Shown: piece after piece, positions 47,675 through 55,954 of the stretch
How positions within the stretch are numbered: the stretch's first letter is position 1
Layout of the letters: each line of letters opens with the position of its first letter
NCBI RefSeq assembly: GCF_039673065.1
Contig: NZ_JBDJKW010000014.1
Coordinates: 36,825-100,824 of the forward strand
Origin: Allobosea sp039673065
GTDB taxonomy: Bacteria; Pseudomonadota; Alphaproteobacteria; Rhizobiales; Beijerinckiaceae
Reading direction: 5' to 3'
Length of the DNA: 64,000 bases
The notes under the pieces: model-generated
What the model saw: the letters and a program-made list of their open reading frames with translations, nothing else
Databases searched by the model: none
Told to the model about the DNA's origin: nothing
Made by a program: the position numbers and the translations under genes

Positions 47675-48853
47675 TTACGCCGCCTTCTTGCCGAGGCCGG
47701 CCTTGGCCTCGTGGAAGGCGTAGGCGATCCACGGCATCAGCGCCTTGAGGTCGCGGCTCTGCACGGTGGCGCCGCACCAGATGCGCAGGCCGGGAGGCGC
47801 GTCGCGGTAATGGCCGAGATCGTAGCCGGCGCCGGCCTTCTCGATGATCGCGACGACCTGCTTGGCGAAGGCCGCCTGCTGCTCGCCCGACAGGGCAGTG
47901 ACCGCCGGGTCGGTGAACTTCAGGCAGACCGAGGTGTTCGAGCGCGTCTTCGGCTTCACCGCCAGGAAGTCGATCCAGTCGTTCTCGCGGACGAACTTGG
48001 CGACGACGCGGGCATTGCCGTCGGCGCGCTTCACCAGCCCGTCGAGCCCGCCGACCTTCTGCGCCCAGAGCAGCGCGTCGATATAGTCCTCGACGCAGAG
48101 CATGGAGGGGGTGTTGATCGTCTCGCCGACGAAGATGCCCTCGGAGAGCTTGCCGCCCGAGGTCATGCGGAAGACCTTCGGCATCGGCCAGGCCGGCTTG
48201 TAGGTGACAAGCCGCTCGGCCGCGCGCGGCGAGAGGATGATCATGCCATGGCCGCCCTCGCCGCCGAGCACCTTCTGCCAGGAGAAGGTGGTGACGTCGA
48301 GCTTGGCCCAGTCGAGGCGCTGGGCGAAGGCGGCGGAGGTGGCGTCGCAGATCGTCAGCCCCTCGCGGTCGTCGGCGATCCAGCCGGCGTCGGGGACGCG
48401 CACGCCCGAGGTGGTGCCGTTCCAGGTGAAGACGACGTCGCGGGTCCTGGTGTCGACCTTCTTCAGGTTCGGCAGCTCGCCATAGGCGCCCTCGAAGACG
48501 CGCACATCGTCGAGCTTGAGCTGCTTGACCACGTCGGTGATCCAGCCGGAGCCGAAGCTCTCCCAGGCCAGCATGTCGACGCCGCGGGCGCCGAGCAGCG
48601 ACCACATCGCCATTTCCATGGCGCCGGTGTCGGAGGCGGGCACGATGCCGATGCGGTAGTCGGCCGGGACCTGCAGGACCTCGCGGGTCAGCTCGATCGC
48701 CAGCTTCAGCTTGTCCTTGCCGATCTTGGCGCGGTGGGAGCGGCCGAGCGGGGCGTCGGCGAGGGCCTTGAGGGACCAGCCGGGGCGCTTGGCGCAGGGG
48801 CCGGACGAGAAATTCGGCACGCGCGGGCGCGTGCTCGGTGCGGTGTTCGCCAT
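47675..48853 (-). CDS. serC: Phosphoserine aminotransferase
   Basis: SerC converts 3-phosphohydroxypyruvate to phosphoserine using glutamate and PLP. The product is 392 residues, of the long alphaproteobacterial type, with FSSGPCAKRPGWSL near the N-terminus. PLP Lys is in TFSWQKVLGGEGGHGMI, and LRIWCGATVQSRDLKALMPW is near the end. I place the start at the ATG at 48853 because GGATGGAG lies 5-8 nt before it. The ATG four codons upstream overlaps that site. The leader has two hairpins and a clear promoter, matching the serC leader idea. Confidence 0.94.
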   Translation of the reverse strand: MANTAPSTRPRVPNFSSGPCAKRPGWSLKALADAPLGRSHRAKIGKDKLKLAIELTREVLQVPADYRIGIVPASDTGAMEMAMWSLLGARGVDMLAWESFGSGWITDVVKQLKLDDVRVFEGAYGELPNLKKVDTRTRDVVFTWNGTTSGVRVPDAGWIADDREGLTICDATSAAFAQRLDWAKLDVTTFSWQKVLGGEGGHGMIILSPRAAERLVTYKPAWPMPKVFRMTSGGKLSEGIFVGETINTPSMLCVEDYIDALLWAQKVGGLDGLVKRADGNARVVAKFVRENDWIDFLAVKPKTRSNTSVCLKFTDPAVTALSGEQQAAFAKQVVAIIEKAGAGYDLGHYRDAPPGLRIWCGATVQSRDLKALMPWIAYAFHEAKAGLGKKAA

Positions 48854-48898
48854 CGATGTCTCCATCCTTGCAGATGGGCGCGCCGCGTTGGGGCGGCG
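48854..48898 (-). ncRNA. Candidate serC leader RNA (structured 5' UTR)
   Basis: Between the promoter and the serC start, the minus-strand RNA can form two hairpins. One pairs 48893-48898 with 48881-48886 (CGCCGC...GCGGCG). The other pairs 48873-48877 with 48862-48866, taking in the ribosome-binding site GGATGG. Sequestration of the site suggests translational control. A conserved serC leader motif is known upstream of serC in alphaproteobacteria (Rfam RF00517 from memory). I infer this is a member and cannot align it. Confidence 0.5.
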
Positions 48899-48912
48899 TG
48901 TCCCGTCGACGG

Positions 48913-48941
48913 GGTTAGGATGGTGGGATGGGGGGAGTCAA
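48913..48941 (-). promoter_or_regulatory. Promoter of serC
   Basis: On the minus strand TTGACT (48941-48936) and CTAACC (48918-48913) are separated by 17 bp, a good -35 and a weaker -10. Transcription would begin near 48906, just before the two leader hairpins. The A+T-rich block that starts just upstream may act as an UP-like element. Confidence 0.55.
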
Positions 48942-48958
48942 TTCTCTAATAATCAGAA

Positions 48959-49279
48959 ATTGACAAATAGGAAAAAAATCCTACAGTCATTAATGGATCA
49001 TAAAGGCGAATCAGGCGTTAGCTGTTGTCAATGGCACTCGCTTCGCTTATTCGACCCGTTAATGGGGGATGCAAATGTTCACCGGAGCACCCAATCGAGC
49101 GACGTACGCGCCCACGAGCAAGCAAGTACGAGGGCGGCTGCATGCGCTGGTTATTTGCCATAGCACTTCGGCGAATAACCATACGCGCAGCAAGCCTGCC
49201 GAAACGTCGATTTCCGGTCGCCCGGTGACATCTAGGCAAACAGGTCCAAAGGAGCATCCTGTCGAGTTGGCGCCTTCAG
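48959..49279. other. Lower-GC spacer of the island, no gene supported
   Basis: About 320 bp lie between the left direct repeat and the 3' end of the protease gene. A hairpin at 49148-49181 pairs TGGTTATTTGCC with GGCGAATAACCA (one wobble) around a 10-nt loop. Short frames exist on both strands (one encodes 92 residues, 49069-49347), but none has a recognisable domain. I call no gene. Confidence 0.5.
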
Positions 49280-50368
49280 TTATGCCTCTGGAGCCCGCGC
49301 AGGAGCCGGCAGGTGATCCCATGCTTGCGTCAAAGTCTCAGATCTAATAAGCGGTTCTCCTTGCTGCCCCGTTCCTACGACGACAAAGCGCAGTGTTCGC
49401 CGGAAAGAGCTAGACAGCCTTCCGCTTTCTACAATAGCTAGTTTGTCATCTGATCGCGCGAACGCGCCTACTGGAACTATAGGGACGGCTATTGCAGCAG
49501 TTGGATCGAAAGGTTCTGGATCGGGAACCTGACGATATATCTCTCCCATCGGATCAAAAATCTCTGTATTTTTTAGCTCTTCTTCGAAGTCTTTATATAA
49601 ATCCCACATCAAAGTTTCTAGCTCTGGCGGTGCGTCAACGACTTTTAGGCCCAGTTCATCTCTGGCTTCTCTGCGATTGATTGGGTGTCCATGAAAATAT
49701 AGTTTTGAAGCAAGGGTATCGATGGTGTCGTCTATCTTGTGCTTGTGCGTCTCTTCATTCATATGCGTTAATAGTATCTTTCGAGCTATCATTCTGCTTT
49801 GAGCAATAAATCTTTCAACATTTCCAAGTGCTAGAGGGTGTACCTTTTGCGCTAATATTTCTACAGCTTTTATGAGCTCGTCTTCATGGCGAATGCCGAC
49901 TGTGTCTCTGATAAAGCTAATATATGCCTTAACGTCTTCAACGCTAATGCCGATTCGTTGCATGGTATTTTGGTCAATTGGATTGTACTCGTTGCTTACA
50001 GTTGGATCGATGGGTCCCATTTCGGCGAATGGATGCATGACAATTTCATCTGCGCCGAGGGCAAGCATTGTTGCGGCGCTGTAAGCGCGGTAGGGAACCA
50101 GAACGCCTATTTTTTTCGCGAATTCCCTAAACAGAGAAATTAGACGCCAAGGCACGACGCCATTTCCGCCATTGCTGCAGATAAATATATCTAAGCTATC
50201 TACGGGACGCTCAGGTAGGAGAGAGAGGTGTTCAAAAAAAGCCCTTACGGCATCGTCCCCCATGTTGCCACCGGCGTTCGGCCGAATGCTCGTTAGATAG
50301 CAAATTACGTGAGACCCGCGCAGGGCTTCAATTTTTTTGATTATCTCAATGCGTTCGCTGTGGCCCAT
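49280..50368 (-). CDS. ClpP-fold serine protease, SDH (serine dehydrogenase proteinase) type
   Basis: The 362-residue protein has a ClpP/crotonase fold like SppA. The oxyanion loop is LDIFICSNGGNGVVPWRL (about residues 59-76). The putative nucleophile Ser97 sits in YRAYSAATMLALGADEIVMH, and EMGPIDPTVSNEY follows. No signal peptide or transmembrane anchor is obvious, so it should be cytosolic or peripheral. The gene is strikingly A+T-rich and uses codons such as ATA, TTT and AAA that neighbours avoid, so recent transfer is likely. It is alone between a 12-bp direct repeat pair. A stress or defence role is possible but unproved. Confidence 0.85.
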   Translation of the reverse strand: MGHSERIEIIKKIEALRGSHVICYLTSIRPNAGGNMGDDAVRAFFEHLSLLPERPVDSLDIFICSNGGNGVVPWRLISLFREFAKKIGVLVPYRAYSAATMLALGADEIVMHPFAEMGPIDPTVSNEYNPIDQNTMQRIGISVEDVKAYISFIRDTVGIRHEDELIKAVEILAQKVHPLALGNVERFIAQSRMIARKILLTHMNEETHKHKIDDTIDTLASKLYFHGHPINRREARDELGLKVVDAPPELETLMWDLYKDFEEELKNTEIFDPMGEIYRQVPDPEPFDPTAAIAVPIVPVGAFARSDDKLAIVESGRLSSSFRRTLRFVVVGTGQQGEPLIRSETLTQAWDHLPAPARAPEA

Positions 50369-50705
50369 CGCACCCGCTCGCTTTTTGGTTCATCACGCTG
50401 ATTCGTAAGACGATACTGCACAGGCGTCCAAGAGGCTATTGGCGCTTTATGACTTATTGTTATAGCGATGCTTTTAATTACTTTATGTTTGAATGTAATA
50501 TAAATTATATAGTGTGCAGTATATAGATAGAATCAATCGTAGTTGAGGATCAATATATTATATTAATAATCAGAATTTTAGATTTATCTATATTATATTT
50601 CTATAATTGCGCGATCCATGCTCTGGACACGGTAGCTGTGCCGATGCCGTTCAGCGTTGGGCGCTACCTGTCGGCAAGGATGCCTCGGGGCCGACCCCCT
50701 TCATT

Positions 50706-50768
50706 GATGGGAGAGGGGCAGGGGTGAGGGACCGCCGCCGGTCATCCGAACGCAACGGCGCCGCTGCG
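50706..50768 (+). repeat. Intergenic repeat copy A (inverted partner at 51096)
   Basis: This 63-bp segment begins GATGGGAGAGGGGCAGGGGT and ends GGCGCCGCTGCG. It matches the reverse complement of 51096-51158 at both ends, with divergence only in the middle. The GAGGTTCGGGTGCT downstream at 50842 also resembles GAGGTTCTGGTGCT at 51179, so the copies are parts of a larger mosaic. Confidence 0.65.
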
Positions 50769-51095
50769 ACCTTCTGCGGTGAGCGCACACCCTCATTCGG
50801 CGCTCCGCGCCACCTTCTCCCCTCCGGGAGAAGGAAAGGCCGAGGTTCGGGTGCTTTCTGGATGGCATAGGCGCGCGCGGTTCCGGCACCTCTCCCGTCA
50901 TGGTTGCCCTTGTGGCGACCATCCACGTCTTGTGACGCTGCTGGCGGGTGTTTCGCGGGGAAGGCTGTCGGCTATCCCGGCCGGGTGAAGGCGTGGATGG
51001 TCGGGACAGGCCCGACCACGACGGAAGCGCGCGGGGAACCCTTCTCCCATGTGGGAGAAGGGCAGGGATGAGGGCCTGCCCTATCCGGATGATGC

Positions 51096-51158
51096 CGCAG
51101 CGGCGCCGCCTCGCCCTGATAATCGGCGGCGGTCCCTCACCCCTGCCCCTCTCCCATC
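51096..51158 (-). repeat. Intergenic repeat copy B (inverted relative to copy A)
   Basis: On the minus strand this reads GATGGGAGAGGGGCAGGGGT onward to CGGCGCCGCTGCG, the same order as copy A. It is about 390 bp centre-to-centre from copy A and adjoins a perfect 10-bp CCCCTCTCCC hairpin. It contains no coding signal. Confidence 0.65.
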
Positions 51159-52028
51159 CGGGAGAGGGGTTCCACGTCGAGGTTCTGGTGCTCGACGGGA
51201 GTACCCCACAACCTTATCCCCGCCCGCCGAACCGCCCGTATCCTGCCCCTCATCCCATCCCCGAGGGGCGGCCATCCGGAGGCATGTCGTTTGGCGGGGT
51301 GGGTGCGGCGCCTGCGGGCGGGGGTTGCGCCCCGCTCCCGGGCGGCTTCGGGAACCGCCCTGGGGGTAATACGGCCCCTGCGCGAGGAGCTCGCTAGTGG
51401 GACGGCCCGGCCCGCATCGCGCGGCCCGGCGCCGCCGTCAGGCCCTCACCGGCCGCGGCGACGACGGGCGGCGAGGCGCCAGCCGGCCGATCGGACGCGC
51501 GGCCCGAGGTTCGCATAATCGCCGCAGGCGGAGCGCCCCGGGGCGTGCGGAGGGTGGCTCAACCCCTCCGCGCCGCTTCCCGGCTCAGTGGAAGCGGACC
51601 AACAACCAGCGCCGCGCGGCGCTCCGCTGCCCCTCTCCACGCTGATCCGACCCGCGGGCGTCTCGCCCGCCGGGGCCGCGGAGGCGTGCCCTGATGACGC
51701 GCTGCGTTTGCCCGCGACGACGGTATGCGCAAGGGCGCGGCTCGTCAGGGCCCGCCGCAGGCACGTCGCCGCCGCCCGCAAGCGTGACGGCGCGGCCGGG
51801 GTGGGTGACCGCCGAAGCCCATGGCGTGCGCCCCACCCGCCGCCGGCATGGCACCGTCGCCCGCGCGCTGCGGCCAACCTCGTCGCCAGGCGGGCAGGCG
51901 CCCGCCGGCCGCGGGGGGCATCCATCCCGCCCCGCCGCTCTCTCCTGCCATGCGGGCGACACGCGGCGTGCGCAGAGTGCCGGCCGGATCGCGGGCGACG
52001 CCGCCTCGCGCATGCAGGAGGACAGCCG

Positions 52029-52676
52029 ATGGCCGACGAGATCGTGCTCTACACCAACCCGATGTCGCGCGGGCGCATCGCCCGCTGGATGCTGGAGGAG
52101 GTCGGTGCGCCCTATCGCAGCGAAATCGTCTCCTTCGGCGCCGAGGCGAAGCCGCCGGCCTTCCTCGCGCTCAACCCGATGGGCAAGGTGCCGGTGATCG
52201 TGCATCGCGGGCGCGTCGTCAGCGAGACCGCGGCGATCTGCGCCTATCTCGCCGACGCCTTTCCCGAGGCCGGGCTGGCCCCGCCGCCGGCCGCCCGCGA
52301 CGCCTATTACCGCTGGCTGTTCTTCGCCGCCGGCCCGCTCGAGGCGGCGGTGGCGGTCCGGGCGCTCGGCGTCGCGGTGCCGCCGGAGCGGATCAAGATG
52401 GTCGGCTGGGGCCGCTTCGCCGATGTGATGGACACGCTGGAGCAGGCGGTTTCGCAGGGGCCGTTCATCGCGGGCGACCGCTTCAGCGCCGCCGATCTCT
52501 ATGTCGGCGCCCATATCATGTGGGGGCTGCAGTTCGGCTCGATCGAGGCGCGGCCGGCCTTCGCCGACTATGCGCGCCGGCTCGCCGAGCGCCCGGCGGC
52601 AAAGCGGGCCGCCGCGCTCGACGACGCTCTGATCGCCCAGGCGAAGCAGGGGGCGGAGGCGAAGCCGGGCGCCTGA
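52029..52676 (+). CDS. Glutathione S-transferase family protein
   Basis: The 215-residue protein has an N-terminal thioredoxin-like domain. MADEIVLYTNPMSRGRIARW contains the probable catalytic Ser/Arg region, ALNPMGKVPVIVHRGRVVSE the cis-Pro, and SETAAICAYLADAFP the Glu-Thr/Ser glutathione site. The helical C-terminal domain carries FIAGDRFSAADLYVGAHIMW with the capping box. It should conjugate or reduce using glutathione, with the substrate unknown. AGGAGGA before the ATG fixes the start. It converges with the carboxynorspermidine dehydrogenase gene. Confidence 0.93.
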   Translation: MADEIVLYTNPMSRGRIARWMLEEVGAPYRSEIVSFGAEAKPPAFLALNPMGKVPVIVHRGRVVSETAAICAYLADAFPEAGLAPPPAARDAYYRWLFFAAGPLEAAVAVRALGVAVPPERIKMVGWGRFADVMDTLEQAVSQGPFIAGDRFSAADLYVGAHIMWGLQFGSIEARPAFADYARRLAERPAAKRAAALDDALIAQAKQGAEAKPGA

Positions 52677-52700
52677 GCCGCCGCCGCCGCCAATGCGAAA

Positions 52701-52726
52701 ACGCCCGCGGCGCTGGCCGCGGGCGT
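52701..52726. terminator. Bidirectional terminator between convergent genes
   Basis: ACGCCCGCGG at 52701-52710 and CCGCGGGCGT at 52717-52726 form a perfect 10-bp stem with a 6-nt loop. On the minus strand it is followed by TTTCGC, so it can end the polyamine-gene transcript. It also follows the GST stop. Confidence 0.7.
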
Positions 52727-52788
52727 GGTCTCTGCGGGGCGAGCAGCGGCCGCGAAAGGCCGCCTGCCCGGCTTGTTGCTTCGGCCGC

Positions 52789-54093
52789 CTACTTGGCGGC
52801 GACCGGCTCGCGCAGCTCCGGCGCGGCGGCGGCCTTGGCCGGGGCGGGCGCCGCGAAGCTGAGCGCGCGGTCGCCCTGCTCGTCGCGGATGCGGGTCGGC
52901 AGGCCCATGCGGTCGAGCAGGCCGAGGAAGGGCTTGGGCGGCAGCTCCTCGACATTGACCATGCCGCGCACGTCCCATTCGCCGCTGGCGATCAGCAGCG
53001 CCGCGGCGACCGGCGGCACGCCGGCGGTGTAGGAGATGCCCTGGCTGCCGACCTCGGCATAGGCCTCCTCATGGTCGGCGACGTTGTAGATGAAGACCTC
53101 GCGGGCGCGGCCGTCCTTGCTGCCCTTCACCAGGTCGCCGATGCAGGTCTTGCCGGTATAGGTCGGCGCCAGCGAGGACGGGTCGGGCAGCACGGCCTTG
53201 ACCACCTTGAGCGGCACGATCTCCTGGCCCTCGGCGGTGCGGATCGGCTGCTCGGAGAGCAGGCCGAGATTCTTCAGCACGGTGAACACCGTGATGTAGC
53301 GCTCGCCGAAGCCCATCCAGAAGCGGATGTCCGGCACGTCGAGATTGCGCGAGAGCGAATGGATCTCGTCATGGCCGGTCATGTAGGTCGGGCGGGTGCC
53401 GACCACGGGCAGGTCCCAGTCCTTGCGGACCTCGAACATCTGGTTCTGGGTCCACTGGCGGTTCTGCCAGGACCAGACCACGCCGGTGAACTCGCGGAAA
53501 TTGATCTCGGGATCGAAATTCGTCGCGAAATAGCGGCCATGGTCGCCGGCATTGACGTCGATGATGTCGATCGAGTCGATCTTGTCGAAATAGGCGTCCT
53601 TGGCCAGGCGCGCATAGGCGTTGACCACGCCGGGATCGAAGCCCGCGCCGAGGATCGCGGTGATCCCGGCCTTGGCGCATTCCTCGCGGCGGCGCCATTC
53701 GTAGTTGCCGTACCAGGGCGGCGTCTCGCAGATCTTCAGCGGCTCCTCGTGGATCGCCGTGTCGATATAGGCGGCGCCGGTCTCGATGCAGGCGGTCAGC
53801 ACCGACATGTTGAGGAAGGCGGAGCCGACATTGATGACGATCCCGGCCTTGGTCCTGGCGATCAGCGCCTTGGTGGCGGCGATGTCGAGCGCGTCGAGCT
53901 GGTGGGCGGCGATCTCGCCGCGGGTCTTGAGCGCGCCCTTGGCCTTCACCGAGGCGACGATCTCCTCGCATTTCGACAGGGTGCGCGAGGCGATGTGGAT
54001 GTCGCCGAGCACGTCGTTGTTCTGGGCGCATTTATGGGCCACCACCAGGCCTACGCCGCCGCCGCCGATGATCAGGACATTCTTCTTCTTCAT
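52789..54093 (-). CDS. Carboxynorspermidine/carboxyspermidine dehydrogenase (saccharopine dehydrogenase family)
   Basis: The 434-residue enzyme condenses putrescine or diaminopropane with aspartate semialdehyde and reduces the Schiff base. It begins MKKKNVLIIGGGGVGLVVAH (NADPH Rossmann) and continues AIHEEPLKICETPPWYGNYE and ILGAGFDPGVVNAYA, typical of CANSDH. The C-terminal Ala/Pro-rich tail of about 30 residues is species-specific. It sits 69 nt after nspC, which decarboxylates its product. Together they give the alternative spermidine route of alphaproteobacteria. Confidence 0.93.
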   Translation of the reverse strand: MKKKNVLIIGGGGVGLVVAHKCAQNNDVLGDIHIASRTLSKCEEIVASVKAKGALKTRGEIAAHQLDALDIAATKALIARTKAGIVINVGSAFLNMSVLTACIETGAAYIDTAIHEEPLKICETPPWYGNYEWRRREECAKAGITAILGAGFDPGVVNAYARLAKDAYFDKIDSIDIIDVNAGDHGRYFATNFDPEINFREFTGVVWSWQNRQWTQNQMFEVRKDWDLPVVGTRPTYMTGHDEIHSLSRNLDVPDIRFWMGFGERYITVFTVLKNLGLLSEQPIRTAEGQEIVPLKVVKAVLPDPSSLAPTYTGKTCIGDLVKGSKDGRAREVFIYNVADHEEAYAEVGSQGISYTAGVPPVAAALLIASGEWDVRGMVNVEELPPKPFLGLLDRMGLPTRIRDEQGDRALSFAAPAPAKAAAAPELREPVAAK

Positions 54094-54162
54094 CTCGGGC
54101 CGAAGCCTCCTCTTGTCTGCTGTGTCTGTCGTGTCGCGTGGATTGAAGGCCGGCGCTGCCGC

Positions 54163-55263
54163 TCAGGAGAGGCTCGCCTTGTAGTCGTCGAAGCCGAAGC
54201 TGCGGACGGTGCGCAGGCTGCCATCCGGCTCGCGCAGCACGATCGCGGGCATCTGCACGCCGTTGAACCAGTTCTTCTTGACCATGGTGTAGCCGGCGGC
54301 GTCCTGGATCGAGATCCGGTCGCCGGGCGCCAGCGGCCCGGAGAAGGCGAACTCGCCGAACACGTCGCCGGCGAGGCAGGACTTGCCGCACAGCATGTAG
54401 CGGTGCGGGCCGGCATCTGGGCTGACCTTGGCGCTCTGCCGGTAGATCAGCAGGTCGAGCATGTGCGCCTCGATCGAGGAATCGACGATGGCGAGGTGCT
54501 TGCCGTTGAACAGCGTGTCGAGCACCGTGACCTCGAGTGTGGTGGTGCGGGTGATCGCCGCCTCGCCGGGCTCGAGATAGACCTGCACGCCGAAGCGCTC
54601 GGAAAACGCCTTGAGCCGGGCGCAGAAGGCCTCGAGCGGATAGCCCTCGCCGGTGAAATGGATGCCGCCGCCGAGGCTGACCCAGTCGACCTTCTCCAGC
54701 AGGGCGCCGAACTTGTCCTCGATCTGGCCGAGCATCTGGTCGAACAGGGCGAAATCGCCGTTCTCGCAGTTGTTGTGGATCATGAACCCGTCGATCCGGT
54801 CGATCACCGCCGCGACCTTGCCGGCGTCCCATTCGCCGAGCCGGCTGAACGGGCGGGCCGGATCGGCGAGGTCGAAGCTCGACGAGCTGATGCCGGGGTT
54901 CAGCCTCAGCCCGCGCGCGATCCCTTGCGCCCGCTCGCCGAAACGCTCGAACTGCTGCAGCGAGTTGAAGATGATCTTGTCGGCATGGGAGACCACCTCG
55001 TCGATCTCGTGATCGGCATAGGCGACGCTGTAGGCATGCGTCTCGCCGCCGAAGGTCTCGCGGCCGAGGCGCACCTCGAACAGCGAGGAGGAGGTGGTGC
55101 CGTCCATGTACTCCCGCATCAGGTCGAAGACCGACCAGGTCGCGAAGCATTTCAACGCGAGCAGCAGCCTGGCGCCGGAGGCCTCGCGCACCTGGCGGAT
55201 GATCTGCAGATTGCGCAGCAGCGCCTGCTTGTCGATGAGGTAATAGGGGGTCTGGAGCGGCAA
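54163..55263 (-). CDS. nspC: Carboxynorspermidine/carboxyspermidine decarboxylase
   Basis: NspC is a PLP alanine-racemase-fold decarboxylase making (nor)spermidine. The 366 residues contain the PLP Lys in ARLLLALKCFATWSVFDLMR, EVRLGRETFGGETHAYSVAY, LNPGISSSSFDLADP, WVSLGGGIHF and YLEPGEAAI. CGKSCLAGDVFGEFAF carries the substrate Cys/Asp region. The first codon is TTG at 55263, and no ATG exists near the conserved TPYYLID start. It lies 204 nt downstream of a small ORF and upstream of the dehydrogenase. Confidence 0.93.
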   Translation of the reverse strand: MPLQTPYYLIDKQALLRNLQIIRQVREASGARLLLALKCFATWSVFDLMREYMDGTTSSSLFEVRLGRETFGGETHAYSVAYADHEIDEVVSHADKIIFNSLQQFERFGERAQGIARGLRLNPGISSSSFDLADPARPFSRLGEWDAGKVAAVIDRIDGFMIHNNCENGDFALFDQMLGQIEDKFGALLEKVDWVSLGGGIHFTGEGYPLEAFCARLKAFSERFGVQVYLEPGEAAITRTTTLEVTVLDTLFNGKHLAIVDSSIEAHMLDLLIYRQSAKVSPDAGPHRYMLCGKSCLAGDVFGEFAFSGPLAPGDRISIQDAAGYTMVKKNWFNGVQMPAIVLREPDGSLRTVRSFGFDDYKASLS

Positions 55264-55467
55264 GATGCTGTCGGGCCTCGTCGGTTCGGATCGACGCTCC
55301 CGCGCGGTGCCGCGGCGCGCTGCGCCGCGTCGTGCGGGAACTGGAAACGCGCTGGGCGCGGCCTGTGCGGGCCGCTGGCGGGTCTGCGATGGGCTTGCTT
55401 GCGATGGGCGGTGGAGGCGGCGGGCGCGCGCGGCCGGGCAGGTCCGGCGCCGCGAAGCCCACGCGGC

Positions 55468-55731
55468 TCAGGCGGCCGTGAGCGGCGCGATCAGCGCTTT
55501 CGCGCTGTTGCCTCTGTCCCTGCCGGCGCCGAAGCGGCCGGACGACCGGCGCGGATGCCTGTCCGGATGCCGGGCCTGGAACCCGGTCGGATGTCCGGCC
55601 TCGACCGCACGGGCGGCGCGTGACGATCCGGCGCCGGCCGGGATGGCCTGCGCGGTATGAGCGTCTTCCGTTTGGGTGGCATCCAGTCGGACTGGGCCCA
55701 TCCCCAATTGGAAGAGGGCGTCGTGAGACAT
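55468..55731 (-). CDS. Small ORF upstream of nspC, conserved-looking N-terminus
   Basis: The ATG at 55731 is preceded by GGGGAGG 6 nt upstream, one of the best ribosome-binding sites in the window. The 87-residue product begins MSHDALFQLGMGPVRLDATQ followed by TED, then a basic low-complexity Arg/Ala/Gly tail. I recall short rhizobial proteins with an LFxLGM...QTE(D/E) head beside polyamine genes, sometimes named after SAM decarboxylase, but cannot verify it. Its position before nspC suggests a leader or regulatory role. The tail looks poorly conserved, so the gene may act mainly through translation of its head. Confidence 0.5.
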   Translation of the reverse strand: MSHDALFQLGMGPVRLDATQTEDAHTAQAIPAGAGSSRAARAVEAGHPTGFQARHPDRHPRRSSGRFGAGRDRGNSAKALIAPLTAA

Positions 55732-55954
55732 CGCGTCCTCCCCAACCAGCAGATGAAACCTGCAATAAGGCGTGCAAGCTATAGCATCGTTCGCGCGCCG
55801 TTCAACCGCACGGCCCGGATTTTCGTAGGCAAGCCTGTCCCCGGCCGCCCGCAAACCGTCCGCGCCGCCGCCGACGACACCGGAACATCTCGGCTAGACG
55901 CTGCCGCACGCGACGGCGCGCCGGGCCCGAACCGGCGCGGCTCTGCGGTTGGCG
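55732..55954. other. Gap before the CRISPR array; no gene or clear leader
   Basis: This stretch should contain the promoter of the small ORF and nspC (minus strand). GCTATAGC at about 55779-55786 is a small palindrome. It does not look like an A+T-rich CRISPR leader, which fits the idea that the growing end of the array is at the other side. Confidence 0.4.

Larger units (their letters stand above)
48947..50575. mobile_element. A+T-rich island bounded by a 12-bp direct repeat
   Basis: TAATAATCAGAA occurs at 48947-48958 and again at 50564-50575 in the same orientation, enclosing the serine protease gene. The enclosed DNA is far more A+T-rich than the genome. The repeat could be a target duplication or attachment-site remnant, but no integrase or transposase is present inside. 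It might also be chance within A+T-rich flanks. Confidence 0.4.
50369..52028. other. Long gene-free region: A+T-rich promoter block then repeat-rich GC DNA
   Basis: 50369-50620 is extremely A+T-rich and probably holds the protease promoter. 50640-51200 is built of intergenic repeats and hairpins. CCTTCTCCC (50813-50821) pairs with GGGAGAAGG (50826-50834). CCCTTCTCCCA (51039-51049) pairs with TGGGAGAAGGG (51052-51062). CCCCTCTCCC (51146-51155) pairs with GGGAGAGGGG (51160-51169). 51200-52028 is G+C-rich with long but meaningless frames and no domain I can recognise. Confidence 0.6.

Noticed and set aside
49005..49040. GGCGTTAGC resembling an integron attC core
   Set aside because: The matching RYYYAAC partner and the paired L/R boxes are not found at suitable spacing, and no integron integrase is present.
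49069..49347. Possible 92-codon gene overlapping the 3' end of the protease
   Set aside because: It has a weak GGGGG ribosome-binding site but no recognisable family, and it overlaps the protease end by 68 nt. Coding cannot be supported.
51588..52028. In-frame extension of the GST gene by 147 codons upstream
   Set aside because: The family N-terminus begins at 52029 with a strong AGGAGGA site. The extension is Arg/Ala-rich noise.
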